Source: Myxococcales bacterium (GTDB lineage: Bacteria; Myxococcota; UBA727; JABDBI01). Taken from it: a stretch of DNA of 64,000 nucleotides. Shown piece after piece: positions 1 to 8,648 of the stretch (positions are counted from its first letter, which is position 1; every line of letters starts with the position of its first letter). The notes under the pieces are model-generated. The model did no database searches and was not told the origin of the DNA. It saw only the letters and a program-made list of their open reading frames with translations. The stretch is taken from positions 310,001 through 374,000 of the forward strand of contig CP060221.1 in the NCBI GenBank assembly GCA_023898405.1, given 5' to 3'. The position numbers were made by a program, and so were the translations under genes.

Positions 1-2
1 CT

Positions 3-176
3 AATATTTCGTATAAACTTCTTGAGCAACTTGCTCCATGTGAGGCTATCGGGCCTATTTTGCTTGGAGTTAATGGGGCGGCCAATGTATGCCAACTCTA
101 TGCGTCACCGAGCAATATTGTTCACATGGCTGCCATTACTGCATCCTCAGCGAAACACTTAAATCATTTATGTTAA
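3..176 (+). CDS. Malic enzyme / phosphate acetyltransferase domain, C-terminal end (partial)
   Basis: The window opens inside a gene. The frame starting at base 3 is open for 57 codons and ends with TAA at 174-176. The peptide starts NISYKLLEQL and contains EAIGPILLG and IVHMAAITAS. These match the last 50 or so residues of the phosphate acetyltransferase domain that ends MaeB-type NADP-dependent malic enzymes, where ANIAYKLL, EAIGPIL and VNMAAIAV are typical. Stand-alone Pta is the alternative, because only the shared C-terminus is visible. The enzyme would work at the pyruvate/malate or acetyl-phosphate node in the cytosol. The stop overlaps the start of the following CPBP gene by a few bases, so the two are probably co-transcribed. 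The start lies outside the window. Confidence 0.72.
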   Translation, partial: NISYKLLEQLAPCEAIGPILLGVNGAANVCQLYASPSNIVHMAAITASSAKHLNHLC

Positions 177-928
177 AAAAACACCCTTCACTCTTTTTAA
201 TGGCACTAAGCTCATCGGGGTTGCTCCTGATGGGTTTATTTTTGTCGTTTTATTTAAATCTTATTTCAAATATTTTTGGCACCGTCTTATCGTTAGCTGT
301 GGTCATGGCAGAACTATCCCTGCCCTTTTGGGCGCTTGAACGTGCTCATATTGATCCTAAATCGCTCAATATCTACGCTTACCGAATAGAAAGTATCTTT
401 GACTCACTATTCAGCAACAAAGATGCAAAGCTAAAACCCGATTGGCCAAAAATCGTTAAAGAACTTGTCTTCACTTTTTTTTTGTGTCTAATTATTTTTA
501 TTCCCTACACTGCAGGCTATACAGGCTTTCAATTATTTTTAGCCCATAGCCAAGATAAAGAACTTTTTTTCTCACTCAATTGGCCACCAATGTTGGGCAA
601 AGAAATTCTGACACAAATTTTTGTGGTGGCGTTTCCCGAGGAGCTTTTCTATCGAGGTTTTTTGCAAGGCGCACTTTTAAAAAAGTGGCCCAATCAAAAA
701 TTTCTCTTTGCTCTGCCCTATGGCAAAGCCATTATTATTACTAATTTAATTTTCGCCTGCGGTCATTTAATGGGCGGATTTCATACTATGCGGGTACTTA
801 CTTTTTTTCCTGGGCTTATTTTTTCTTGGATTGTCTACAAAAGAGGCAATCTATTATCAGCCATTATCTTTCATGCCGCCTGCAATATTTTGGGGCAAAT
901 TCTTTATGCGAGCTGCTATATACGTTGA
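170..928 (+). CDS. CPBP family intramembrane metalloprotease
   Basis: A multi-pass membrane protein of about 252 residues. It carries the three CPBP (Abi/Rce1-like) motifs in order: EELFYRG (EExxxR), FACGHLMGG (FxxxH) and FHAACN (HxxxN). In this family the conserved Glu and His residues form the active site within the membrane, and the usual roles are processing of prenylated or membrane-embedded substrates and peptide immunity. The substrate here cannot be told. An ATG at 89 lies in the same frame, but everything before 170 is the coding end of the upstream malic-enzyme gene in another frame. The ATG at 170 overlaps that gene's stop codon, so translational coupling makes 170 the better start. 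Confidence 0.85.
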   Translation: MLKKHPSLFLMALSSSGLLLMGLFLSFYLNLISNIFGTVLSLAVVMAELSLPFWALERAHIDPKSLNIYAYRIESIFDSLFSNKDAKLKPDWPKIVKELVFTFFLCLIIFIPYTAGYTGFQLFLAHSQDKELFFSLNWPPMLGKEILTQIFVVAFPEELFYRGFLQGALLKKWPNQKFLFALPYGKAIIITNLIFACGHLMGGFHTMRVLTFFPGLIFSWIVYKRGNLLSAIIFHAACNILGQILYASCYIR

Positions 929-1053
929 TGATTTATCTATTGTGAACATAGCAACGCGTTACATTATCACGCTTCATAGTTTTTTATCAAAACGGATGTT
1001 TGGCAGACGGATTAGACTTTTGGATACGTTTGTTAGGCGGCAAAGGAGTCGCC

Positions 1054-1437
1054 ATGAAAATTTATTCTTTCTTACAGTTTTTTTCCCTCACATTTGCAAT
1101 GACATCTTGGGCATCAGGTATCAAATATACAGTTTTAAAAAATGAACCAGGCAGACAATTGCTTATTATCAGCAATGACACCCATACATTATCCGAAAAA
1201 ATTGAATCGCTTCTCTCTGGTTTTAATTATAGATGCCATATTCTTCCCCTAGCCCCTGTTTTAGACTCAGCTTCACAACCACCCTACAACTTCGATGAAG
1301 CTGGCATAAATGAGATATTACAAGCAGATAGCAAGCATAGATTTATCATGGTACTGCTCTATATTGATGATGAGGATGAAAATGCGCTTGATGCAATATT
1401 TTGTAGGCTGCATGTTTACCTTCCAATAATTCACTAA
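1054..1437 (+). CDS. Hypothetical exported protein
   Basis: A 127-residue ORF. The ATG at 1054 follows a good Shine-Dalgarno (AAAGGAG, 1042-1048). The protein starts MKIYSFLQFF and has a hydrophobic stretch ending ASG, as in a Sec signal peptide. The mature part has an acidic segment (DDEDEN) near the C-terminus and no motif I recognise. A longer in-frame reading from 1000 would place charged residues before the signal peptide and has no ribosome site. It follows the CPBP gene on the same strand by 125 bp. It could be a small periplasmic protein or a decayed remnant. Confidence 0.5.
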   Translation: MKIYSFLQFFSLTFAMTSWASGIKYTVLKNEPGRQLLIISNDTHTLSEKIESLLSGFNYRCHILPLAPVLDSASQPPYNFDEAGINEILQADSKHRFIMVLLYIDDEDENALDAIFCRLHVYLPIIH

Positions 1438-1577
1438 AAAAATGGCCTTATAGATAAAAGCCCTGCAGTGATAGCTGTAAAATCAACACGACTATTTATA
1501 CTTTTTCATAATTCATATTTTCTCTAAACCGGCACCTGCTTGTTTAGATCGATTTTTAATACTAAAAAAATAAAGCT

Positions 1578-2042
1578 ATGAAGAAAAAACCTCATGACGA
1601 TAATCTGATCGCCGAAAATAGGCGCGCGCGGCACAACTACACTATAGATGAAACCTATGAGTGTGGCATTGCCTTGCTTGGATCTGAAGTAAAATCTATC
1701 CGTGACCGCCATTTGAGCTTTGCCGATGCCTATGCTCTCATAAAAAATGGTGAGGTTTTCATTATTGGCTTGCGCATCGAAAAGTACAAACAGGCAACCC
1801 ATGATCATATCGATACGGAGCGTACCCGCAAATTGCTCCTCAATAAAAAAGAGATCAAACGTATTGAGAGAGCCTTGAGCAATAAATCAACAACGCTGGT
1901 GCCGCTTAAAATATATTTTAAAAACGGCAAAGTAAAAGTTTTGATTGGCCTTGGGACTGGAAAAAGTAAAATTGATAAGCGGCAAAGCATTAAAGAACGC
2001 GATATCAAAAAAGAACTTTCTCGAGTACTTAAACGCGGTTAA
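1578..2042 (+). CDS. smpB: SsrA-binding protein SmpB
   Basis: 154 residues, the normal SmpB length. SmpB binds the tRNA-like domain of tmRNA and brings it with EF-Tu to ribosomes stalled on mRNAs lacking a stop codon (trans-translation, cytosol). Family hallmarks visible are ENRRARHNY near residue 14, GIALLGSEVKSIR, the segment around FIIGLRI, RTRKLLL, VPLKIYFKNGKVKV, and the basic C-terminal tail with DKRQSIKERD that reaches the decoding centre. The ATG at 1578 directly precedes the conserved start of the domain. No ssrA gene was recognised in the window. The gene converges on the downstream lipoprotein gene with only 17 bp between stops. Confidence 0.95.
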   Translation: MKKKPHDDNLIAENRRARHNYTIDETYECGIALLGSEVKSIRDRHLSFADAYALIKNGEVFIIGLRIEKYKQATHDHIDTERTRKLLLNKKEIKRIERALSNKSTTLVPLKIYFKNGKVKVLIGLGTGKSKIDKRQSIKERDIKKELSRVLKRG

Positions 2043-2059
2043 CTCATAGCTTTGAAATT

Positions 2060-3130
2060 TTACTTTTTAAACAGCGATGTTAACTTTTCCAATGCTTGTG
2101 ATTTTTGTAAAAAAGGCAGCTTAGAACAAGTCTCTATGAAGGCTTCAAAGTCATTGATCTTAAGTTCCATTTTTGCACTCTTCTCCCGTTTTCTCTCTAG
2201 TAAACTTTTACCTAATAAAGCATAGTCACTTATTTTTCGGTCGGGGAATTCTGGCCTTGGGTCTGGATGACGACCAGTGAAATTTAAAAAAAGCCAGTGC
2301 AAAGTAGCTATGGCTCTTTGGGGTATCCCTGGGGGAGGATCATTATCAATAACCACACTCCAAACAGCAAGGGGCTCATCAAGCTTTGAAATATCACCAT
2401 GAAATACTACTTTATGTGAACCAAAACGAGGAGAAAAAGTTTTATCGTGCACGAAAACATGCACTTTGTTCAATGTGTTCATGGGAAATTTTTTACTTGA
2501 AAGATCCATTGTTGAATCAAAAAGTCCCTGCAAAAAATTTCGATTTACTCTTGCACCACTGTACTCTGCCGGCGCTTTTGGGTCAGCCCATGCATGAGCC
2601 ATTAAGCGTGTAGTAAAGCGCGTCTCATCTTCTACTGGATAGCCAGCGTAGTATGTAACGATCTCATTGAGATTTTGAGAGGATTGCACCACAAAAGCTA
2701 TTTTTAGCTTATCTTTATAAGCCTCTACCTGCTCTTTAACTGCTTTTGGTAAGTGAGAAAACAAATCCTTACCCAGCATGGCCGAAACCAAAGGGGCGGC
2801 TTTTGCTAAGTTTCCATTTTTTCGATAACCAATAAAAAGCGGGATTGGAGGAAAATATTTACTACTTTTCGAAAAATGATTGGTGCTCTCTGTATTAAAT
2901 AATATCATATTATAGGTGCTTAAAGTTGCCGGCAGTTTGGGGATAGAATAATGTGGAACAGGCTCTTTAGGCTCTTTAGGCTCTTTAGGCTCTTTAGGCT
3001 CTTGTTTTTTGATGGGTAAATGTTCATCAGCTGATACTGTACTTTTAATGGTATTATTTGAACACGACATAAAAAATATATTCAGCACAATTAGGCAATT
3101 TACTAAAAAAATTCTATTTACATATTTCAC
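2060..3130 (-). CDS. Putative lipoprotein with EPK tandem repeat
   Basis: 356 residues starting at a GTG (3130-3128) preceded by an AGGG. The N-terminus is hydrophobic and ends IFFMSCSNN, a lipobox-like site (M-S-C), so it is probably lipid-anchored after Sec export. Residues 45-57 are a low-complexity EPK triplet array. The rest (residues 65-356) looks globular, with stretches such as FIGYRKNGN, THYYAGYP-like aromatic segments and WSVVIDNDPPPGIP. I do not recognise a family. It lies 10 bp downstream of the AstA-like gene on the same strand and may be co-transcribed with it. Confidence 0.7.
   Translation of the reverse strand: MKYVNRIFLVNCLIVLNIFFMSCSNNTIKSTVSADEHLPIKKQEPKEPKEPKEPKEPVPHYSIPKLPATLSTYNMILFNTESTNHFSKSSKYFPPIPLFIGYRKNGNLAKAAPLVSAMLGKDLFSHLPKAVKEQVEAYKDKLKIAFVVQSSQNLNEIVTYYAGYPVEDETRFTTRLMAHAWADPKAPAEYSGARVNRNFLQGLFDSTMDLSSKKFPMNTLNKVHVFVHDKTFSPRFGSHKVVFHGDISKLDEPLAVWSVVIDNDPPPGIPQRAIATLHWLFLNFTGRHPDPRPEFPDRKISDYALLGKSLLERKREKSAKMELKINDFEAFIETCSKLPFLQKSQALEKLTSLFKK
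2961..3003. repeat. 9-bp tandem repeat inside lipoprotein gene
   Basis: The unit ggctcttta is repeated almost five times. On the coding (minus) strand it encodes an EPK array just after the lipobox. Because the unit is three codons long, changes in copy number would lengthen or shorten the linker without breaking the frame. Confidence 0.9.
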
Positions 3131-3140
3131 AAAAAAAACC

Positions 3141-4229
3141 CTAAATATTACATAACTTACTATCTATTATAATTACTTCATCATTAATATCAATATCTAA
3201 TCGCTCTATGCTTTTTGGATGCAGAGCAATTTTTTTACTTTTACTACTGTAAAGATAATCGGCCATGACAGAGAGAAAACGCTTACCCGCTTTGTTTTGA
3301 GGTTTAAAGCATCCGATAAGTCCGCGATAGGATTGTGAGTCTGAATCAATTTTTTCGGCTGAAACAAGGCGAGCATTAAGTGCTTCTTTGATGAGCTTAA
3401 TATTATCTCTCGCAGCCTCAAAATGAGGACCTCCATCAAATGGATCAACGTGTTGATTATATTGAAAACCGATTGAGCTGAGCAGATGAGCTGCACCCTG
3501 AGAATTTTTACCGATTTTTCCAATTACTTCTTGGGCACACGAGGGCAGCAATGAAACATAGATATCTTGGCTTGGAAAAAGCGTGCTGATAAATTCCTTA
3601 TTTCTGCGCGAAATCATATCGGCTTCGTAGTATTCGAGACCTGTAAATTTACGACCAACAGCATCCCACAATGCTGATTTAAAATTAGGACCAAGAGGCG
3701 GAAGCAATTCTGCGATAACCCGGTGCGAAAAAAGATCCTTGTTCATAGCCATAAATAAAAAACGAACAAAGCTTAACCTTCTTCCCAATTTTTGTTCAGA
3801 AGAACGATAATCTTTATCAAGCACCAAGCTGCCGATTTCGCTAGGTCCGTCAAAACTCTGACGCAAGTGAAGTATTTGATGCTTAAAATATTTATTAAGC
3901 GTTTCTGAATAACGCTCATCAGTGTTTACTTCAAAATAGCTATGAGGAGATTCCAGTGTTCCGTGCTTAGCAAAAATTTGGCTCGTGCCTATTACTTTTC
4001 CCTGTTCATTTTCCAAAACAAATAAAAAAGCACGCTTAGTAGGATTAACTTCCGTTAGGGAAAACGATGTATCTGACTGGGCTATAACATGCTCTAACTC
4101 ACTTTTATCAGCGGGGAGATTGACAGTATTCAAAAGCGAGCTTAGTTGAAAAATATCATCGATATCACGTGGTTGTGCATCTCGAATAATAAACGAGCAA
4201 GAAATAAAATCATTTAAGCGATTAGTCAC
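3141..4229 (-). CDS. Arginine N-succinyltransferase (AstA)-like acyltransferase
   Basis: About 362 residues with GNAT-like fold features of the AstA family: IIRDAQPRDIDDIFQL at the N-terminus, FVLENEQGKVIGTSQI, the SEIGSLVLDKDYR core, LGRRLSFVRFLFM, the ELLPPLG segment, YYEADMISRRNKEFI and HVDPFDGGPHFEA. AstA transfers succinyl from succinyl-CoA to arginine in the arginine succinyltransferase pathway. No astB, astC, astD or astE lies nearby, so the in vivo substrate is open. A TTG at 4241 is possible, but GTG at 4229 follows a strong GGAGGG and is preferred. The following lipoprotein gene is 10 bp downstream. Confidence 0.82.
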   Translation of the reverse strand: MTNRLNDFISCSFIIRDAQPRDIDDIFQLSSLLNTVNLPADKSELEHVIAQSDTSFSLTEVNPTKRAFLFVLENEQGKVIGTSQIFAKHGTLESPHSYFEVNTDERYSETLNKYFKHQILHLRQSFDGPSEIGSLVLDKDYRSSEQKLGRRLSFVRFLFMAMNKDLFSHRVIAELLPPLGPNFKSALWDAVGRKFTGLEYYEADMISRRNKEFISTLFPSQDIYVSLLPSCAQEVIGKIGKNSQGAAHLLSSIGFQYNQHVDPFDGGPHFEAARDNIKLIKEALNARLVSAEKIDSDSQSYRGLIGCFKPQNKAGKRFLSVMADYLYSSKSKKIALHPKSIERLDIDINDEVIIIDSKLCNI

Positions 4230-4399
4230 AACACCCTCCAAATCCTAGCTAAAATATATCCTTTACAGTGCTTCCTATGGAACTTTGAATAGATTTTTTT
4301 TATTATTGAAAATATTCTGACAAAAACGCTATTGACCCCTCCTCCACCTTTATTAGAGTCCAAGCAAGCGCAGAAGCTTAAAAGAATTAAAGGTTTTCT

Positions 4400-5596
4400 A
4401 TGACTCATTATCCAGATAATAATTCCCCCGCATCCACAGTTGATGTGCGCGATAGCAATGGAAGTACAGACTCTTTACAAGTAGTACACGTAATTCATCA
4501 CACCAATGAAACTGAACCCAAGCCTAGAGCACTATTGGCAGCATTAGAGTTTCACCGTTCCAAAAGTGCACTTGTTATCTGCTTTAACTCAGAAGAATGC
4601 GAATTTTTGGCCCGTTACTTAATTCATTACGGATTCAAAACTCACTACTGCACTCAGGAAAATAATTCCCAAGATGTTGAGCAGAACTTACAGCTATGCG
4701 CTAACAACTCAAATATAATTTTTATTTGCCAAAGTGATATGCTCGCCACTCATCCACTCAGTAATATTCCATTCGTCATCAACTACGATATGGTTGGACA
4801 ACCACAGGTCTATGAAAAATTAGCCCATGCCAGCGAAAAAACACCACGCAAAATTGTAAGCCTTGTGAGCAATAAAGAGCTTGCTTTTCTTGATCCTATA
4901 AAGGCTCATTGCCTTATAGATTTTGAGGAGCTTGCCCTTCCAAGCTCTGATGAAGTACTCGACTTAAGCGCTCGACGATTGCTTTCCCAGCTTAACTCAG
5001 AAGCCCAAGATGTTGAGCTTGGTCAATTTGGCAATCTCGCTCAAAGAATGTTGGCTCAAGAAAATATTCAATCAGCATTTGCTTTACTTTTAAGACAGTA
5101 TCTTTTAAAGCCAAATAACACCAATAAAAGCGAATCTTCTTCTAGCGAAAGAAGAGATTCGAAGCGCCGTCATGAAAAAGATCGACGTCATGAGCAAGGC
5201 AAGGATCGTCAGCACCGGCACAATCAAAAAGATGATGCTCCACAAGAATCATCGGATCAAAGTGGCATTACCCGCCTCTATATCACTCTGGGACGGCAAG
5301 ATGATTTTCATGATTTAGCTGACCTCGCTCAGTATTTAAGCACTGCATCTGGTGTTGATCTAGGGCATTTTTCTGGATCAGGTATGATACGAGACACAAG
5401 CGCTCATATTGAGGTCGATGCTGATGTGGCTAATAAAATTATTGAGGTTATCAATAACAGCCCTAGACCTCATGCATCGTCAGAACAAGAAGAGGGCGGT
5501 GAACTTATAGTGTGTGAACGTGCACGCCAAAACACCCAACGTTCTTATTCTCGTAGACCTCACCATAAACGACACGGGCATTTTCATCGCCGATAG
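4400..5596 (+). CDS. Half DEAD-box protein: helicase C-terminal-like domain plus DbpA-type RNA-binding domain
   Basis: 398 residues. Positions 41-170 resemble the second RecA-like domain of DEAD-box RNA helicases: ALLAALEF, SALVICFNSEECEFLARYL, then FVINYDMVGQPQVYEK. Residues 290-350 (RLYITLGRQDDFHDLADL, SGVDLGHFSGSGMIRD) match the DbpA/CsdA RNA-binding domain. The N-terminal DEAD domain with Walker A and DEAD motifs is absent. The HRIGRTGR motif VI position reads KLAHASEKT, so ATPase activity is not expected. A basic, His-rich linker (residues 248-275) and tail suggest RNA or ribosome binding. ATG 4400 follows AAAGG. The stop overlaps the convergent GDPD gene by 13 bp. Confidence 0.75.
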   Translation: MTHYPDNNSPASTVDVRDSNGSTDSLQVVHVIHHTNETEPKPRALLAALEFHRSKSALVICFNSEECEFLARYLIHYGFKTHYCTQENNSQDVEQNLQLCANNSNIIFICQSDMLATHPLSNIPFVINYDMVGQPQVYEKLAHASEKTPRKIVSLVSNKELAFLDPIKAHCLIDFEELALPSSDEVLDLSARRLLSQLNSEAQDVELGQFGNLAQRMLAQENIQSAFALLLRQYLLKPNNTNKSESSSSERRDSKRRHEKDRRHEQGKDRQHRHNQKDDAPQESSDQSGITRLYITLGRQDDFHDLADLAQYLSTASGVDLGHFSGSGMIRDTSAHIEVDADVANKIIEVINNSPRPHASSEQEEGGELIVCERARQNTQRSYSRRPHHKRHGHFHRR

Positions 5597-6387
5597 TGTT
5601 GCACTAATTCAGGGCAGGCGTCCGAAATCAATGCAAAGTGGCCATCATGAAATATGAAGGCTTCTTTGCCTATTTTTTTATGCCCCCACGGGATTAATTT
5701 AAGGTCCATATTTTTAATTTTTCTTGATAATTGCGGATTCAGTAATTCTAGATGAGGATGAAGAAAATCAATTTTGTCGAGTATAAATCTCGATCTTAGA
5801 AAAGAAATCAAGGTCAATTTTTTATCTAATAAGTATCCTAATGCCAGAGATTTTTCTTGTTTGGCCACGCAATTTAAGATGCGCGCATCAAAACTTGAGA
5901 CAATAATTTTCAATCTATTTTTGTGAGGAAGAATGCAATCAAGAACTTTTTTTACACTTTTTTCTCCTTTTAATAATACGGTTTCTTTAAGCTCAATATT
6001 AATTACTTTGTTATCGGGCAAAACACGCAGCACATCTTCCAATTTTGTTATTCGATAGTGCTTGGAGTACTTCTCGCTTAGCAAATGCAATTGAGAAAGC
6101 TCATCGAAAGATAGTTGGTCGATATTATTTTCAACTCCACTAAGTCTTTTGAGACTGCGGTCATGGAACACCACTGGAATCAAATCTCGACTCATCTGTA
6201 CATCAAACTCTACGCCATCAACTCCTATTGAAAATGCTGCATGAAAAGCTTCCACGGTATTTTCTAAATGCTTGCTTTGCAGCCCTCGATGCGCCAAAAT
6301 CAATGTATTTTTCTCTTGAAAATTTTTCAATAAACGCTTTTTTTGTGAACGTGAAAGATAAAATGCGTAAAGAAAAAGTATCATCAT
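5584..6387 (-). CDS. Glycerophosphodiester phosphodiesterase family protein
   Basis: 267 residues with an N-terminal hydrophobic helix (MMILFLYAFYL), probably a membrane anchor or uncleaved signal. The GDPD (UgpQ/GlpQ) signature follows: LAHRG (residues 31-35), the ENTVEAF segment, VEFDVQ (Glu60, Asp62) and VFHD (His75), then INIELKET. The family hydrolyses glycerophosphodiesters to glycerol-3-phosphate and an alcohol, using metal ions bound by these residues. It is the last gene of a minus-strand run after yggS (16-bp gap), with a GGGGG ribosome site before the tandem ATGs. Confidence 0.88.
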   Translation of the reverse strand: MMILFLYAFYLSRSQKKRLLKNFQEKNTLILAHRGLQSKHLENTVEAFHAAFSIGVDGVEFDVQMSRDLIPVVFHDRSLKRLSGVENNIDQLSFDELSQLHLLSEKYSKHYRITKLEDVLRVLPDNKVINIELKETVLLKGEKSVKKVLDCILPHKNRLKIIVSSFDARILNCVAKQEKSLALGYLLDKKLTLISFLRSRFILDKIDFLHPHLELLNPQLSRKIKNMDLKLIPWGHKKIGKEAFIFHDGHFALISDACPELVQHYRR

Positions 6388-6403
6388 GCCCCCTGTTCAA
6401 AGG

Positions 6404-7081
6404 CTATCTCTTACCAAAAAGCCTTTCGCCAATGCGGATAAAATCAGCTCCCGCAATAATTGCCTGTGAAAAATCCGTACTCATTCCCATAGAGAGTTTT
6501 ATATTATTTCCGATCTGCCGCTTTAAATGCTGCATTTTCGAGAACCAATAATGATGAGGTTTAGTAGGAATAAGAGGTAAAATTGTCATAATCCCCAAGA
6601 AATTAAGATTGTCCATCTGCTTCACCAAGGGCCACTCTTGAATAATTTCTTCTTCACTAAATCCGTGACGGCCTTGATCACCACTTAGATTTATTTGCAA
6701 GAAAACACCGATGTTATGAGGAGCAACTTTTGACAAGCTCTGGGCGTGAGAAATGCTGTCGATACTATGAACAAAGTGAGCTTTAGATATCAGCTTTATT
6801 TTATTTGTTTGAATCGCCCCAATAAAGTGCCATTTAATATCATTCATGCCTGCTTTTTGCGCCTGCTCCCTTTTAAGAACAAATTCCTGAGCGTAACTCT
6901 CACCGAAATCTCTGAGCCCCAAATTATAGGCAGCAACTATTTTTTGAAAATCCTGTCCTTTTGATACAGCAATCAATTTAACGCTATCACTACTGCGCTG
7001 AGCTTTAAGACAGCTCTCTTTAATTTCATTTTCAAGAGCATTTAAATTACTTTTTAGCGTCGTTGTATAAATCTCTTGCAT
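6404..7081 (-). CDS. yggS: Pyridoxal phosphate homeostasis protein, YggS/PLPBP family
   Basis: 225 residues from ATG 7081, which follows GAGGAA at about ten bases. An earlier in-frame ATG at 7114 would add eleven unmatched residues. Family features are LIAVSKGQ (PLP-binding Lys), LGLRDFGESYAQEF, IKWHFIGAIQTNK, VHSIDSISHAQ, FLQINLSGDQGRHGF, the LSMGMSTDFSQAI segment and IRIGERLFG at the C-terminus. YggS binds PLP and buffers its level, affecting amino-acid and keto-acid metabolism in the cytosol. It overlaps the 3' end of maf by 35 bp, which points to an operon. Confidence 0.93.
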   Translation of the reverse strand: MQEIYTTTLKSNLNALENEIKESCLKAQRSSDSVKLIAVSKGQDFQKIVAAYNLGLRDFGESYAQEFVLKREQAQKAGMNDIKWHFIGAIQTNKIKLISKAHFVHSIDSISHAQSLSKVAPHNIGVFLQINLSGDQGRHGFSEEEIIQEWPLVKQMDNLNFLGIMTILPLIPTKPHHYWFSKMQHLKRQIGNNIKLSMGMSTDFSQAIIAGADFIRIGERLFGKR

Positions 7082-7631
7082 GCTGCAACACTTCCTCAAT
7101 TGGCAGACCAACAATATTACTAATACTGCCGCTTATAGTTTTTATCAAAGCCGCACCAGCTCCCTGCACAGCATAGGAACCGGATTTATCAAAACACTCT
7201 GCAGTTGCCAAATAACTTAAAATTTCATTCGAAGAGAGACTCCGAAAGCTAACCAAAGACTTAACAACATCAATTTTTATTTTCCCTACGCGGTTAACTA
7301 AAGCGTATCCGGTGCTCACCTGGTGTGTTTGTCCTGACAATTGCTTAAGCATTGAGCGGGCATCTTCTTTATCAGCAGGTTTACCAAAAATGCGATTACC
7401 CAAAGATACCACGGTATCAGCAGCAATCAGTATGTCCCATTTTTGCTCCCCCACTTGTGCATATACTTTTTTTGCCTTTCTTTCTGCATTGATCTTGGCA
7501 ATGTCTTCTGGCGACTCTTGCGAACTTTCATCAAGCTCTTGAACATCTGGAGATACGCACCAAACATCATAACCAATTCCACACAAAAGTTCCTTTCGGC
7601 GAGGAGATGCCGAAGCAAGCAGTAGTTTCAT
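7047..7631 (-). CDS. maf: Maf-like nucleoside triphosphate pyrophosphatase
   Basis: 194 residues beginning MKLLLASASPRRKELL, the family N-terminus. Other motifs are INAERKAKKV, ILIAADTVV with GKP, the SMLKQLSGQTHQVSTG segment and CFDKSGSYAVQGAGA. Maf proteins hydrolyse dTTP/UTP or modified nucleotides to monophosphates and prevent their incorporation. The start at 7631 overlaps the rhomboid stop as ATGA, so a longer version from 7673 is not needed. It is the middle gene of the rhomboid-maf-yggS-GDPD run. Confidence 0.93.
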   Translation of the reverse strand: MKLLLASASPRRKELLCGIGYDVWCVSPDVQELDESSQESPEDIAKINAERKAKKVYAQVGEQKWDILIAADTVVSLGNRIFGKPADKEDARSMLKQLSGQTHQVSTGYALVNRVGKIKIDVVKSLVSFRSLSSNEILSYLATAECFDKSGSYAVQGAGAALIKTISGSISNIVGLPIEEVLQHARDLYNDAKK

Positions 7632-8296
7632 TTTATTCTCCGCAGATTTTGTTTCATTTTTGCCTGACGCCACATCTGCCTAATTCTTTGAGGTTTATAA
7701 AGACCAAAGCTAAAAATAAATGCCGTTAAAATTCCCCCAAAATGTGCTGCACTTGAAGTAGAGGTATTAGAAAAAGCGTAGAGTATTTCTAAACCTACCG
7801 TGATATAAACCATCGCTTTTCCACTCAGAGGGAGAATGCCCAACAAATAAATTTGCTGATCGGGGTAGGCTAATCCCCAGGCCACCAACAAGCCTACCGT
7901 GACGGCTGAAAAACCTACAACAATTCCACCACCAATCCCCAGTAAAAAAGCAGCAATCACCATCAAAGCGCCAAGAATAATTGCTGTAAAACTAAAAATT
8001 AAAAAACGCTTTTCTCCCCATCTATCCTCAAGCTGCGGACCAATCATGTATAAAAGCAAAGCATTGAAGATCACATGCATGGGAGATGAGGCATCATGCA
8101 AAAATGCGTAGGTGACCGCACGCCAAATTTCATAGGAAAACACTGTACGGTATGGATCAAGAACCATTTTTGAATACAAATATGCGCCAAAAAAAGTATT
8201 ACCAAAAATAGCAAAAAGAAGATAAATGCCGATTATAAGTATCAAAAAGCGAGTAACATTTGGGGTTGGGGACATAAAACCAAGCTGGTAGGACAT
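7628..8296 (-). CDS. Rhomboid family intramembrane serine protease
   Basis: 222 residues with about six transmembrane segments. The rhomboid core is present: the WRAVTYAFLHDASSPMHVIFNALLLY loop region with the HxxxN motif (His74/Asn78), VGFSAVT with nucleophile Ser130, and SAAHFGG with His185. The Ser-His dyad is therefore intact and the enzyme should cleave transmembrane substrates near the membrane surface. The C-terminal tail is basic. It is the first gene of the minus-strand run, and the 352 bp upstream separates it from the divergent greA. Confidence 0.9.
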   Translation of the reverse strand: MSYQLGFMSPTPNVTRFLILIIGIYLLFAIFGNTFFGAYLYSKMVLDPYRTVFSYEIWRAVTYAFLHDASSPMHVIFNALLLYMIGPQLEDRWGEKRFLIFSFTAIILGALMVIAAFLLGIGGGIVVGFSAVTVGLLVAWGLAYPDQQIYLLGILPLSGKAMVYITVGLEILYAFSNTSTSSAAHFGGILTAFIFSFGLYKPQRIRQMWRQAKMKQNLRRIK

Positions 8297-8648
8297 AAAA
8301 AACTCCTAGATTTCTAAACCGAGCACTCATATCCTATGCACAGTTATTCATAAAATTAAAGCTCACTCTTTTTTAGATAAAATAATGCATCTACTCATGT
8401 CTAAACCTATCACCGGCTTGAAAAATTGAGTCATCTGCTTATGCTTTCGCTAAAAGAGGGACTTTTAAAAGTATTTGACTGATAATTTTTGAGAATCTTT
8501 TGCTACTTAAAAGTTTTGCCTTGGGAATCGCCAAGTGTTTTTACAAAACCTTTGTAAGTGGTATAAAAACAGACCAAAAATGCCTTGTAAAATGTTTGAG
8601 AAAAAGTCATTTGAGATAGCTACTTAATCACAATCATAGGAATGAATA
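8297..8648. other. Divergent intergenic region between the rhomboid gene and greA
   Basis: 352 bp without a gene between divergent rhomboid and greA. It should hold promoters for both. A TTGACT lies at 8474-8479, but no good -10 box follows at the usual spacing. No riboswitch or RNA gene was recognised. Confidence 0.4.

Noticed and set aside
831..1145. 104-codon plus-strand ORF over the CPBP end and next gene
   Set aside because: Overlaps two better genes in other frames, no ribosome site, no protein-like composition.
1438..1577. Possible ssrA near smpB
   Set aside because: No tRNA-like end or tag-peptide frame is visible.
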